A stretch of DNA of 64,000 nt from an uncultured Gardnerella sp. (GCA_947088155.1 CAMUFL010000002.1:1-64000), one strand, 5' to 3'. Positions 41,539-51,341 are shown, numbered from the stretch's first letter. A program made the numbers and translations. Notes: generated from the letters alone by a model not told the origin.

Positions 41539-43602
41539 TTACTTTTGAGTATCTGCATCCGTAGGGTTAGTAGTAGTATTAGCGTCCGGCGTTTGTGTAG
41601 AAGGAGTAGTTGGATTTGTAGTAGCAGGACGCGCAACTAAGGTAATTGCAGCGCCTTTATCTACCTTTGATCCAGCTTCTTCAGACATACTCGTTACTAT
41701 GTCGTCATCCTTAACAACAGAATCTGAAACTACTCTAAATCCTTTTGCTTCAAGTATTTTCTTAGCCTGCTTGAACGTTACAGTACCAAGATCAATGTGT
41801 GGAACTTCAACCTTCGGAGCACCTTGTGACACATACACAGTAATGGAACTATGAGGCTTAACAGACGTTCCGGAAGTAGGATTTAAGCGTGTTACAGAAT
41901 CTTCAGGAACACTATCTGAATCTTCTTTAACAATATCTGCAGTAAAGCCAAGATTTTGGAGCTGGGTAACTACAATATCTTTATTCTGACCAACCAGACC
42001 ATCAGGAATCTTAGTTAAGCCTGAAGAAATATACAAAGTAATTAACGTTCCCTTATCCGCAACAGAATCAGCATCTGGATCGGTACGAGTTATATGATCC
42101 TTCTTGACTTTAACACTGTCTTCTACGCGAACGTTGGATATCTTAAATCCAGCATGTTCTAGAATCTTGCGAGCAGCATCCTGAGTTTTACCGCTTACAT
42201 CTGGGACTCTTGTTGACTGAGGTCCTACAGAGAACCACACTTTAACCTTCGTTCCAGCAGCAACATGTTCACCGCCGCGTGGAGATTGCTTTGTAAAAGT
42301 ACCTTCCGGTTGCGAAGAAGTATCATCTTCTCGAATATCTGGAATTAAGTTCAAAGCTCTCAATTTTTCACGAGCAGCATCCTGAGTTGTAGTTTCCATG
42401 AATGTTGGAACTACCACGGTACCAGCCATACGACTACGATTAAGCATGAATGCTACGCCCGCAAGAACCAAAATTGCAACCAAAGCTCCAATAATAGAGC
42501 TAATTACAACACGCTTTCTACGTTTCGCTTGCATTGTTGCGCGCTGTGCAGCGCGAGTACTAGGAGCAAATGCTGCAGCGTTCTCTGTATCAACTTGACC
42601 GGTAATTGGATTGAAGGATTGCGTAGTGGCATTGTCTGTAGAATTAATTGCCATTGTTGCAGCAGTCTGCTCAGCTTGTTTGCGAGCCTTCATATTTGCC
42701 AAATCCGTCAAAGGATTAAATGCTGCAGCAACAGGCACTCCACCATTCATAAAAGCTAAAATGTCGTTTTTAAATTCTGAAGCTGTAGCATAACGATTTT
42801 GACGATCTTTAGCCATTGCTTTTGCGCAAATTTTATCCCACATAATTGGCATGCCAGGAACAAGCGTGCTCAGAGGAGTGGCTACTTCCGACACATGCTG
42901 ATACGCAATAGCTACAGCAGAATCACCAATAAATGGAGGGCGACCAGTTAGCATTTCATATAACACGCAACCGGCGGAATATAAATCAGATCGCATGTCT
43001 ACTTGTTCACCACGAGCTTGCTCTGGCGACAAGTATTGTGCTGTGCCAACAACACCTTGAGATTGTGTCATGGTTGTAGCAGAATCATCGAGCGCACGCG
43101 CAATGCCGAAATCCATCACCTTAACCATGCCTTGCTCAGAAATCATAATATTTCCAGGCTTAATATCTCGGTGAATAATTCCCATGCGATGCGAATATTC
43201 CAAAGCGTTCAATACGCCAATCATAATCTGCTCAGCATCGCGCTGGCTTAAAGCTCCGTTCATCTTAAGAATATCGCGCAAAGTTTTGCCTTTAATATAT
43301 TCCATTACAAGATACGGAAGACGCTCTTCTAAACCATTTTCAGTCGTAACTGATTCTTCTCCAGAATCGTAAATATTAACGATATTCGGATTGTTCATTT
43401 GCGCAATTGCGTGAGCTTCCCTTCTAAATCGCGAAAGGAAAATCTCGTCATTGGCTAAATCAGAACGCATAATTTTCACAGCAACAGTACGACCTAAGCG
43501 CTTATCCACTGCAACACGCACTTCTGCCATGCCGCCGCGGCCAATAAGTTCTCCTAATTCATATCGACCATTCGCTAATGAAGTGGGCATTGTGGTATTC
43601 AT
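41539..43602 (-). CDS. pknB: Ser/Thr protein kinase with four PASTA domains
   Basis: A receptor kinase sensing peptidoglycan fragments or lipid II and controlling wall synthesis and division. The kinase domain (1-275) has VAVKIMRSD with the ATP lysine, IIHRDIKPGN and MDFGIA. A juxtamembrane linker precedes one helix (about 368-392), then four PASTA repeats (about 393-660) and a Thr/Asn/Pro-rich tail. The first ATG has CAAGGAG. The start overlaps the pknA stop as ATGA. It is the last gene of the operon. The four-repeat count equals mycobacterial PknB. Confidence 0.96.
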   Translation of the reverse strand: MNTTMPTSLANGRYELGELIGRGGMAEVRVAVDKRLGRTVAVKIMRSDLANDEIFLSRFRREAHAIAQMNNPNIVNIYDSGEESVTTENGLEERLPYLVMEYIKGKTLRDILKMNGALSQRDAEQIMIGVLNALEYSHRMGIIHRDIKPGNIMISEQGMVKVMDFGIARALDDSATTMTQSQGVVGTAQYLSPEQARGEQVDMRSDLYSAGCVLYEMLTGRPPFIGDSAVAIAYQHVSEVATPLSTLVPGMPIMWDKICAKAMAKDRQNRYATASEFKNDILAFMNGGVPVAAAFNPLTDLANMKARKQAEQTAATMAINSTDNATTQSFNPITGQVDTENAAAFAPSTRAAQRATMQAKRRKRVVISSIIGALVAILVLAGVAFMLNRSRMAGTVVVPTFMETTTQDAAREKLRALNLIPDIREDDTSSQPEGTFTKQSPRGGEHVAAGTKVKVWFSVGPQSTRVPDVSGKTQDAARKILEHAGFKISNVRVEDSVKVKKDHITRTDPDADSVADKGTLITLYISSGLTKIPDGLVGQNKDIVVTQLQNLGFTADIVKEDSDSVPEDSVTRLNPTSGTSVKPHSSITVYVSQGAPKVEVPHIDLGTVTFKQAKKILEAKGFRVVSDSVVKDDDIVTSMSEEAGSKVDKGAAITLVARPATTNPTTPSTQTPDANTTTNPTDADTQK

Positions 43603-44561
43603 TGCTGCTCCTTGCGATTATTGGTATTAAAAATATTAATTATATTAACTTGGTTTTGTGGCAAACTCTTTATACATCGCGTATGCCGTAAATTCATAGA
43701 ACTTGAGTTCGTCGTATTATTGAATGCTGTTTCTTGATCAAGCAACCTGCGTTCAATACGAGATAATACTCTTGACACAACTAAAGCATCTTTTGGACGA
43801 TTCTTTGGATCCTTCGCAAGCATAGACATAATAAATTGTCTTAATTGCAAATCAATAGTATCCGGCAAAGGTGGCACAGGATCATTAACATGAGCTGCAG
43901 CAATATCAACCGGAGTTGCACCCGTAAAAGGCCTATGACCGCACAACCCTTCGTAAGCTACAACTCCTAGCGAGTAGATGTCTGATTGTGCGGTAGCTTG
44001 TTCTCCTTGTGCTTGTTCTGGGGAAATATATTGAGCGGTACCAACAACCATTCCATCCTGCGTAATCTGTTCCTGATCGCTTGAATAAGATACGCCAAAA
44101 TCAGTAATCTTCACATTACCGGTTTCAGAAACCATGATATTTGCAGGTTTCACATCCCTGTGAATAACTCCGTGAGAGTGTGCTACAAAAAGACCACGCG
44201 CTGTTTGAATAAGAATAGGCAAAAGGCGAGTTGGTTCAATAACTTTATCTTTATGGTATAAATCAGCTAACGACTTACTAGGCACATATTCCATAATTAG
44301 GAACCCAATACCATCGTGCTCATAGTAGTCAAATAAGGCTGCAATATTAGGGTGCGCAAGGTTCGCTGAATTGTGGGCTTCGGCGCGAAGACGACGTAAT
44401 TTTGCTTCTACATTTACAGTATCTGTACGAAGAGCCTTAATAGCGACAATTCTCCCAAGCTGAATATCAAAGCCTTTCCAGACTTCACCCATACCGCCTT
44501 GAGCAAGGCGTCGATCAAGTCGATACCGATGATGAACTAACTGTCCTTCAACGAGTTTCAT
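43599..44561 (-). CDS. pknA: Ser/Thr protein kinase PknA-like
   Basis: A 320-residue kinase with AIKALRTD (ATP lysine), VIHRDVKPANIM and ITDFGVS, so catalytically complete. The kinase domain fills residues 10-270; the remainder is a short Asn-rich tail. Mycobacterial PknA has a membrane helix after the kinase domain; I see none here, so this enzyme may be cytoplasmic or rely on partners. It is coupled to both neighbours by ATGA overlaps, and AAGGAGG precedes the ATG inside pbpA. Confidence 0.92.
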   Translation of the reverse strand: MKLVEGQLVHHRYRLDRRLAQGGMGEVWKGFDIQLGRIVAIKALRTDTVNVEAKLRRLRAEAHNSANLAHPNIAALFDYYEHDGIGFLIMEYVPSKSLADLYHKDKVIEPTRLLPILIQTARGLFVAHSHGVIHRDVKPANIMVSETGNVKITDFGVSYSSDQEQITQDGMVVGTAQYISPEQAQGEQATAQSDIYSLGVVAYEGLCGHRPFTGATPVDIAAAHVNDPVPPLPDTIDLQLRQFIMSMLAKDPKNRPKDALVVSRVLSRIERRLLDQETAFNNTTNSSSMNLRHTRCIKSLPQNQVNIINIFNTNNRKEQQ

Positions 44562-46024
44562 TTTGTAAGCGCCTCCTTCATCACTTGTCGCATAATTGGA
44601 CCAGCCGCATAGCTTCCAAATAAACTTGTGTTATGCACAACTACCGCTATAGCTATTTTAGGATCTTCTGCTGGAGCAAATCCAATAACCCAACCATTTG
44701 CTGATTGATTATGTAAGCCGATTTGTGCAGTGCCAGTTTTTGCAGCAACATGTATATTTGGCAAAGAAAGATTTGGATTTTCTTTTACTACAACAGCTTG
44801 CATCATTGAAGATAGTTTAGCTGCACTATCGCCGCTCATAACTTGATTCATAATTGTTGGTTTTGCTTGTGACAATACTGATAAATCACTTGATCTTACA
44901 CAATCAACAATCGTAGGTTTCATAAGCACACCATTATTTGCAATAGCAGCAGCAACCATAGCATTCTGCAAAGGTGTGACTTTTACATCGCCCTGACCGA
45001 TAGATTCCAGAGCAAGCTTATCCGGAGTTGGGTTAAGAGATAGTGTTGAACTTACAGAACGCACTGGAAAACCGGTAGAATCAGAGCCGTCAACGGTTAG
45101 AGAATCTAAGAATCCAAACTTTTTTGCTTGCTTTATTATTGCTTCGTATCCCAACGAATTACCCAGTTGAGCAAAAGCTGTATTTGAAGAATACGCAAGA
45201 GCATCTTCAAACGAAATCTTACCGTCTTTTCCGTTAGCTTGATATCCAACATTTGTTAATGAAACATTAGTCCCAGGAAGTGTATAACTTGATCCTGCCG
45301 GAATTAAAGTATCTGGCTGATATTTTCCAGACTCTAACGCAGCTGCAGCAACAATGGTCTTAAATGTAGATCCAGGCGCATAAAGTTCAGAAACTGAGCG
45401 ATTAAGCATTGGATTAGATATATCAGAAGTTATTTGCTCATAAGCTTTATTTACTTCACCAATATTGTGCATGGCGAGAATATTGGGATCATAACTTGGA
45501 GTGCTAACCATAGCACGAATTCTGCCAGTTTTTGGCTCTATTGCAACCAAAGCTGCATCTTTACCTTTTAACAAATTAAAAGCAAGATTTTGCAGTTTTG
45601 AATCAATGGATGTTTCAATAGAAGCTCCACGATTTGTTGCTCCAGTAAATAATGAGCGGAATTTCTGCCAGAATAATGCGTCAGATTCGCCGCTTAATAA
45701 GCTATTTCTTGAAGCTTCAATACCGCGATCCGCACGCTGACTAATGGAAAAATATCCAGTAACTGGAGCATACACAGGACCGTTTGAGTATTTACGTTGA
45801 TACACAAAAGCATCTTTAGATGTATCAGATTTTGCTATAACAGCACCATCCGAAGTGAGTATTGCTCCACGAGGCGCACCAAACTCATGATATAAAGCCC
45901 TACGATTACGAGGATCAGCATTCAAAGCATTAGCATTAATAGAAGTAATAACAGTGCTTGAAATACCAAGAACTACAAAAAGAATTACGACAGCAATAAA
46001 TAGTTCTTTCAAACTTTTATTCAT
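44558..46024 (-). CDS. pbpA: Class B penicillin-binding protein
   Basis: A transpeptidase that crosslinks peptidoglycan together with the SEDS protein RodA. One N-terminal membrane helix, a dimerisation domain, and a transpeptidase domain with the three active-site motifs: APGSTFKTI (SxxK), YSSNTAF (SxN) and AAKTGTAQIG (KTG). I chose the ATG at 46024 because GAGGTG lies 6 bases before it; the frame is open three codons further to a GTG inside this binding site. It overlaps rodA by eight bases. Length 488 matches mycobacterial PbpA. Confidence 0.94.
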   Translation of the reverse strand: MNKSLKELFIAVVILFVVLGISSTVITSINANALNADPRNRRALYHEFGAPRGAILTSDGAVIAKSDTSKDAFVYQRKYSNGPVYAPVTGYFSISQRADRGIEASRNSLLSGESDALFWQKFRSLFTGATNRGASIETSIDSKLQNLAFNLLKGKDAALVAIEPKTGRIRAMVSTPSYDPNILAMHNIGEVNKAYEQITSDISNPMLNRSVSELYAPGSTFKTIVAAAALESGKYQPDTLIPAGSSYTLPGTNVSLTNVGYQANGKDGKISFEDALAYSSNTAFAQLGNSLGYEAIIKQAKKFGFLDSLTVDGSDSTGFPVRSVSSTLSLNPTPDKLALESIGQGDVKVTPLQNAMVAAAIANNGVLMKPTIVDCVRSSDLSVLSQAKPTIMNQVMSGDSAAKLSSMMQAVVVKENPNLSLPNIHVAAKTGTAQIGLHNQSANGWVIGFAPAEDPKIAIAVVVHNTSLFGSYAAGPIMRQVMKEALTK

Positions 46025-47507
46025 TACTATCACCTCGCTTCAATGAAGAAACGTCGGCTACCTCGCTCATATTACTAACTTCTTTGTAGCTATTGTTATT
46101 AGTTTCATTATAGTCTTCTGGCACAGCACGAGCTCTCTCTTGCAATTCTCTTTCACGCAATGCTGCCAACGCCTCATACTGGAATGATTCAGAAACAGTT
46201 GATGTTTCAGGCTTATTTGCAGAGTGAGAAATAACAATAAGTAGAGCTGCAAGTAAGTAGTTTGCCACTAAAGAAGAACCTCCAGCAGCCATGTATGGCA
46301 TAGTTAAACCAGTTAATGGAATAACTAATGTAATTCCGCCAACAACTGTAAATACTTGGAATGCCATGGTAAAAACAAGTCCAGATGCCAATAATTTTCC
46401 AAAGCCATCCTTAATTTTCATGGCAGTAATCATTCCGGAAGTAATAATAATTAAGTACAACACTAAAACGGCGAGAAGCCCAGTAAGACCAAGTTCTTCA
46501 CCAATAGAAGCATAAATAAAGTCAGAATTCGCAAGTGGCGTTAGAGAAGGATGCCCCTGTCCTAAACCTGTTCCAGTAGTTCCGCCGGCAGCTAGTCCAA
46601 ACAATCCGGACACAATCTGCGCTGATCCTCCAGGAAAACGGTTATACACAGCATTATCAAATGGGTGAAGCCACGCATCCACACGATACTGCACATGTGC
46701 GAATAACCTCACTGCCAGCAAACATCCTGCAACAAAAGCAACCGCACCAACAGCCAGCCAGCCTCTTCTTCCTGTTGCCACATACAACATAGACACAAAC
46801 ATTGCAAAGAACATAAGTGACGTTCCAAGATCATGTTGTACTACTAAAACGCCCATTGAAACAGCCCAAACAAGCGCAATAGGTCCCATATCTTGCAAAC
46901 GTGGAAGGTGAACACCTAAAACTTTATTTCCACCAACAGCAAGTCTGTCCCTATGATTGAACAAATATGCCGCGAAGAAGAATGCTAAGAAAAGCTTTGC
47001 AAATTCACCAGGCTGTACAGTATGACTTCCAAAACCAATCCAAATTCTTGCGCCTCCTATTTCCTTACCTAATCCTGGAATCATAGGAGAAAGAAGCAAA
47101 AGTAAACCAATTATCATGCTAACGTATGAAAAACGTCTCAATATTCGATAATCACTAAGCGCTATAACGAAAATAATAGATAAAACAAGAGCCGCACAAA
47201 CCCATATCAACTGCTTCATAGCAATGTTGGTATTATTTTGTCTATCAATTCTTGCAATCATCACTGTGCCAATGGCTGTTAAAAGCATAATGCACGGCAA
47301 AATAGCTTGACTTGCATAAGGCTTTTTAACGAGAAGAACTCCCCAAAAAACTAAGAACAATGCCATAACAACAATTAGCATTACAAGATAGTTAAATGAC
47401 ATGTACCCATCTATGCGAAAGAACATTTGTAAAAATGCCATCGCAGAAAGGAATATTGCAAAAATAAGTAATGCAATTTGACGCAAGCGCGTAGCGATTA
47501 AATTCAT
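46017..47507 (-). CDS. rodA: SEDS-family peptidoglycan glycosyltransferase RodA/FtsW
   Basis: A polytopic glycan polymerase with about ten to twelve helices. PMIPGLGKEIGGARIWIGFGSHTVQPGEFAK-type sequence around residue 145-175 and the segments GTGLGQGHPSLTPLANSDFI and EELGLTG are typical SEDS landmarks. A cytoplasmic tail (about 430-496) is Glu/Asn-rich. It lies between pstP and pbpA, with ATGA overlap to pstP and an eight-base overlap to pbpA; this pairing with PbpA identifies it as the RodA-type member of the pkn operon. Confidence 0.94.
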   Translation of the reverse strand: MNLIATRLRQIALLIFAIFLSAMAFLQMFFRIDGYMSFNYLVMLIVVMALFLVFWGVLLVKKPYASQAILPCIMLLTAIGTVMIARIDRQNNTNIAMKQLIWVCAALVLSIIFVIALSDYRILRRFSYVSMIIGLLLLLSPMIPGLGKEIGGARIWIGFGSHTVQPGEFAKLFLAFFFAAYLFNHRDRLAVGGNKVLGVHLPRLQDMGPIALVWAVSMGVLVVQHDLGTSLMFFAMFVSMLYVATGRRGWLAVGAVAFVAGCLLAVRLFAHVQYRVDAWLHPFDNAVYNRFPGGSAQIVSGLFGLAAGGTTGTGLGQGHPSLTPLANSDFIYASIGEELGLTGLLAVLVLYLIIITSGMITAMKIKDGFGKLLASGLVFTMAFQVFTVVGGITLVIPLTGLTMPYMAAGGSSLVANYLLAALLIVISHSANKPETSTVSESFQYEALAALRERELQERARAVPEDYNETNNNSYKEVSNMSEVADVSSLKRGDSNE

Positions 47508-49222
47508 GAGGTTTTACCCCCCTGCTCTTCGCCAGGCTTATCTTTACTATCCTTGTTGTCTTTATTACCCTTACTATCTTTGCTGTTTTTGTTGTCCTTG
47601 TTACTTTTTGTGTTTACTTTTTTCTTCTGCTGCTGTTCACTACGCTTCTCTTGTGCTCTAGCAAACATTTCTCTACGAATTAACGACGCATGACCACGCG
47701 CTTCTGCCAAACTATTAAAACTAATGCCTTCTCGCAATTGTTCTTGCCAAGACTTATCGAGTTTACTTACAGAAATATTGGTAGACTCAATTTCGTGCGA
47801 TAGTGCAATTCCAAAAATATTTGTTGGAACTCCTTGATAAATAGCAACGTGATTATTATTCTGCCCAATGTAATACTGGGTTTGTGTCCACGCATAAACT
47901 CCATATCCTGAACCAGCAATAACAAATAAGGCTACAACAATTCCTAAAATAATACCGATACGAGTCCATCTACGTCTCAAAGAATGAGCACGATTCTCCT
48001 CATCTTGTTCATGTTTTACGGCGCGAGCAACATCAGGATCGTGAGGATCTGTGGATATTCTGCCATTCTTCTTAGTTACTACAGGAATTTCGTTAGTATC
48101 CGGATTATGTAAATCACCTGATTCTTCACGAATGTGCGAAGGTTGAACAATTCTTGTCATTGAAGCAACATTATCTTCAGAAGAATCATCAACATTATCC
48201 TGCACTAAAGCTGCAGCACGTTGAGCCGGAGAATTTTTATCTTCTCTTAATACTGGAGACGACGCAACAGCCTTATTAACAATATCTGCAATAGATTCAA
48301 GATCTTTACTTGCAGCACCACCAACAAGAGGAGTTTGATGAGGTAAATCAAAAGCATCTGCATCAAGAGCAAGTGTTGCGTCTGCAATAACAGCTGTTAC
48401 ATTATCTGTACTTCCTGCGCGAAGTGCCATAGCAACTAACTTTTGAGCACACTCTTCCTGGTTAGAAATAGTACTCATAACATCTTGTATTGTGGAATCT
48501 TCAAGAACACCACATAAGCCATCAGAGCATAAAAGCCAGCGGTCAGAAGGATGAGCAGCACGTAAAGCAATATCCGGGTGAGGATCTATATCAAAATCAC
48601 CTAACACACGCATAACAACGTTTCTTTGGGGATGATTACGAGCTTCTTCCGGAGTTATATGCCCTGTATCAATAAGATGCTGCACATAACTATGATCTGT
48701 AGTCATGCGCATAAGGTGATTGTCACGAAGTAAATATGCTCTGGAATCACCTAAATGAGCTAAAATCCAATATCCGCGCACAAGCGTAACAGCTGTTACA
48801 GTGGTTCCCATTCCTGCAAGTCGACGCTCACGCTTTGCTTTACCAACAATTGCATCATGAGCAGCCATAATTGATGTTTCCATCATTGCTGACACTGTTT
48901 TTACGTCGTGAGGACGTGAGTCTTGCTCAATATGTGCAAGCGAACGAATAGCAATAGTTGAGGCAGTATCTCCTCCAGCATGACCACCCATACCGTCACA
49001 AATCGCTGCTAAATGTTCACCCGCAAACGCAGAATCCTGATTATTACTACGAACTGTACCAACATCGCTTACAGCAGTAGCATACATAAATAGTATTTTT
49101 TCAACCGAATCTGCATACTCTACTTGATTTGCAACCGTAGTTTGTTGCGAAGTTAATTTTTCGCTTTTATTATCAGCTACAGATTGTAAGTTTTCTTCAC
49201 TATTTGAATTGATTTGGGACAT
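47504..49222 (-). CDS. pstP: PP2C-family Ser/Thr protein phosphatase
   Basis: The phosphatase that opposes PknA and PknB. The N-terminal PP2C domain (about 50-285) contains NQDSAFAG, ICDGMGGHAGGD and HLGDSRAYLL, which hold the metal-binding aspartates, and STDNVTAVI. A long cytoplasmic linker follows, then one membrane helix (about 412-435) and an extracytoplasmic part that ends in a lysine/asparagine/serine repeat (NKDNKNSKDSKGNKDNKDSK). The tail is low-complexity and unusual. It lies 4 bases after fhaB and overlaps rodA by ATGA. Confidence 0.94.
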   Translation of the reverse strand: MSQINSNSEENLQSVADNKSEKLTSQQTTVANQVEYADSVEKILFMYATAVSDVGTVRSNNQDSAFAGEHLAAICDGMGGHAGGDTASTIAIRSLAHIEQDSRPHDVKTVSAMMETSIMAAHDAIVGKAKRERRLAGMGTTVTAVTLVRGYWILAHLGDSRAYLLRDNHLMRMTTDHSYVQHLIDTGHITPEEARNHPQRNVVMRVLGDFDIDPHPDIALRAAHPSDRWLLCSDGLCGVLEDSTIQDVMSTISNQEECAQKLVAMALRAGSTDNVTAVIADATLALDADAFDLPHQTPLVGGAASKDLESIADIVNKAVASSPVLREDKNSPAQRAAALVQDNVDDSSEDNVASMTRIVQPSHIREESGDLHNPDTNEIPVVTKKNGRISTDPHDPDVARAVKHEQDEENRAHSLRRRWTRIGIILGIVVALFVIAGSGYGVYAWTQTQYYIGQNNNHVAIYQGVPTNIFGIALSHEIESTNISVSKLDKSWQEQLREGISFNSLAEARGHASLIRREMFARAQEKRSEQQQKKKVNTKSNKDNKNSKDSKGNKDNKDSKDKPGEEQGGKTS

Positions 49223-49226
49223 ATTT

Positions 49227-49760
49227 TTACCTCAATTCAAACGTGGTTGCGCCTATTCGCACAGGAGTTCGAGGCGTCAATATTACAGGTTCTGTAACTC
49301 TATTATTACCAATCATAGTCCCGTTTGTGCTACCTAAATCTTCAAGCACCCATGCGGAAACTGTATTGTTAAAATATACGCGAGCATGATGAGAAGAAAC
49401 AAACTCATCATTCAAAACTACAGTATTAGAAGAAGCACGACCAAGAGTAACACCAGCTGCGTTAAGAGGGAAAGACGATCCAGCTAAAGGCCCATCAATT
49501 ACAACAAGCAAAGTCGGTTCAGATTCATTTTTTGAAGAAGATGAATTTAACACAACAGGCGACTCTTGTATAGGCAAATCTTGCGCAGAATTTATATCGC
49601 GCGCTGCTCGTTTAGATTTTTTCTTCCACAAACGTGACTTTTTAGGACTAAAAACCTCAATATCACAGCGAAGCGAACGAATAGCGCACCACACAAAAAC
49701 CCAAAGCAAAGCTAGAAAACCGTACTTTAGTATTGCAAAAGTTAATTCAGTGAACATCAT
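49227..49760 (-). CDS. fhaB: FHA-domain membrane protein FhaB (FipA-like)
   Basis: A 177-residue protein with an N-terminal membrane helix (about 8-26), a linker and a C-terminal FHA domain (about 90-177) showing GVTLGRASSNTVVLNDEFVSSHHARVY and DLGSTNGT, the phosphothreonine-binding motifs. In mycobacteria the equivalent protein connects the kinases to division proteins. A ribosome binding site GGAG is present at a somewhat long distance. It is the second gene of the operon. Confidence 0.92.
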   Translation of the reverse strand: MMFTELTFAILKYGFLALLWVFVWCAIRSLRCDIEVFSPKKSRLWKKKSKRAARDINSAQDLPIQESPVVLNSSSSKNESEPTLLVVIDGPLAGSSFPLNAAGVTLGRASSNTVVLNDEFVSSHHARVYFNNTVSAWVLEDLGSTNGTMIGNNRVTEPVILTPRTPVRIGATTFELR

Positions 49761-49793
49761 GCGCGTTATCGTCTCCTAAGTCAGAAATACTTA

Positions 49794-50495
49794 CTACTCC
49801 TGCTCTTGAGACGATGCCCAATAGAGAATACGCGTACGTCCAATAGTAATAGTGTTGCCATCCACAAGCGTAGCTGCAGGAACTTGGTGACCTTCTACAT
49901 AAGTGCCGTTAGTTGAACCCAAATCCCTAGCAATCACACCATCAGGAGTGATATCAATTCCAAGATGATGACGAGAAATGCCAGGATCGTCGATAACAAT
50001 ATCACAACCAGAGCCACGACCTAAAATTGTACGATCTTTTGTGAGCAAATACTGATTGCCATTAATTTCAAGCATCGGATGATTCTGCTGCTGATCTTCC
50101 GTAGTAACAGGAACAGCATTGCCTTGAACAGACTCGGAAGTTAAGTGGAAATTACCTTTAGTTAATTCCAAATCTTCTTCAAAAATAACAACAACAGGAC
50201 CAACAAAAGCATAATGCTGACTTTTAGCATATTGCGTAAGGTTATCAGCAAGCTCATTAGCTAAAGCTTCACTACCCCACTGTTCAATATGATCAAAATC
50301 TGGAGTACTGAGCTTAAAACGATATTCATTCGGAGCCACAGTATGATCGCGGCCAATAGGCATAGCTTCAGCGTCAATTTCACGTTCCAAAGCACTCGAA
50401 AAATCAACTGGCTGCAAATCTTTGGAGCCGAATTTTGCGAAGACACCGTTCACTGCACCTTCAACGCTCTTCTCAAATCGGTCAAACATACTCAT
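49794..50495 (-). CDS. fhaA: FhaA-like protein (DUF3662 plus FHA domain)
   Basis: The N-terminal DUF3662 domain (about 1-120, beginning MSMFDRFEKSVEGAVNG) is followed by a short linker and an FHA domain (about 145-233) with ILGRGSGCDIVIDDPGISRHH and DLGSTNGTYV. Mycobacterial FhaA is about twice as long because of a long disordered linker, here nearly absent. It likely binds phosphorylated wall-synthesis proteins. I chose the ATG at 50495, preceded by AAAGGG; the frame is open 13 codons further. First gene of the operon. Confidence 0.92.
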   Translation of the reverse strand: MSMFDRFEKSVEGAVNGVFAKFGSKDLQPVDFSSALEREIDAEAMPIGRDHTVAPNEYRFKLSTPDFDHIEQWGSEALANELADNLTQYAKSQHYAFVGPVVVIFEEDLELTKGNFHLTSESVQGNAVPVTTEDQQQNHPMLEINGNQYLLTKDRTILGRGSGCDIVIDDPGISRHHLGIDITPDGVIARDLGSTNGTYVEGHQVPAATLVDGNTITIGRTRILYWASSQEQE

Positions 50496-50637
50496 GGTAA
50501 ACCCTTTCCATCTTTTCACCATACTACTCGTCACCGAGTACGGTATTCAACTCGCACACACTATTTATTATTATATTTTCTTTATTACATACTATTATTT
50601 ACATATTTTTCAACGTGCGTTTACATCTTATTAAGTG

Positions 50638-50643
50638 TAATCT
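50638..50643 (+). promoter_or_regulatory. -10-like box 8 bases before the PAP2 gene start
   Basis: TAATCT is followed by eight bases and the ATG at 50652, the same geometry as at 29330 and 36539. The box is weaker than those two and no -35 is evident. No ribosome binding site is present. Confidence 0.3.
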
Positions 50644-50651
50644 TAACAAGT

Positions 50652-51341
50652 ATGGAGCAAAAAAATAAAAGCAATCATAGCGGATTGTCAGTAATCACTC
50701 ACAATTACGCTACTATTTTTACTTTCATACTTGCTATTATTGTGCCTTTCTTGGGTAAAGCAATATTAATTAGCAGTAAAGAAAGAGCGTATGAAGCTAC
50801 TATTGTTGCATGGTTCCACAATAGTGTTCCTTCTGTAATTCTTTCATTATCAAAAATATTTGCTATCGTTTTTTCAACTAAAGGCTGTTTAGCAATACTA
50901 TTTTTACTTGCAGTAATATCATTATTTGTGAGCAAAAGTTGGAAAGTTACTTTTATTCAACTTTTAATTTCGCTTCTTCCAATGATTTACATTTTTGCAG
51001 TAAAATTTGCTGTTCACCGACCAAGGCCATACATTGGATTAAATATTCAACTACCTCATGACCCTAGTTTTCCTAGTGGCCACACTTCTGCGGCGGTTGC
51101 AGTGTGCGTTATGGCAATGCTTATTATTTATGTTACTAAACCATCATTAATTCGAATTGGTCTACTTTTTAGCTCAATAATTGTTGTTATTGTTGCAATT
51201 TCTCGCCTTGTTGTTGCAGCACATTTTCCTACTGACGTTTTAACTGCCGCAATTATGTATCCTTTACTTTCTATTACAATATTGCGCTCTTTCCAGCGTC
51301 ACAATTTATATGTAGATAATAGAAAAGTTATATGTAGATAG
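50652..51341 (+). CDS. PAP2-family membrane phosphatase
   Basis: A 229-residue membrane protein with six helices and the three phosphatase motifs: KFAVHRPRP, PSFPSGHTSA and SRLVVAAHFPTDV, carrying the catalytic histidines and arginines. It probably dephosphorylates a lipid such as undecaprenyl pyrophosphate or phosphatidic acid on the outer face. The frame is open far upstream, but the preceding sequence is antisense to fhaA and not protein-like, so the ATG at 50652 is preferred. Its neighbours suggest an envelope function. It is followed closely by mscL. Confidence 0.87.
   Translation: MEQKNKSNHSGLSVITHNYATIFTFILAIIVPFLGKAILISSKERAYEATIVAWFHNSVPSVILSLSKIFAIVFSTKGCLAILFLLAVISLFVSKSWKVTFIQLLISLLPMIYIFAVKFAVHRPRPYIGLNIQLPHDPSFPSGHTSAAVAVCVMAMLIIYVTKPSLIRIGLLFSSIIVVIVAISRLVVAAHFPTDVLTAAIMYPLLSITILRSFQRHNLYVDNRKVICR

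Noticed and set aside
50289..50651. N-terminal extension of the PAP2 protein
   Set aside because: It lies antisense to fhaA and across its promoter; the PAP2 family start fits the ATG at 50652.
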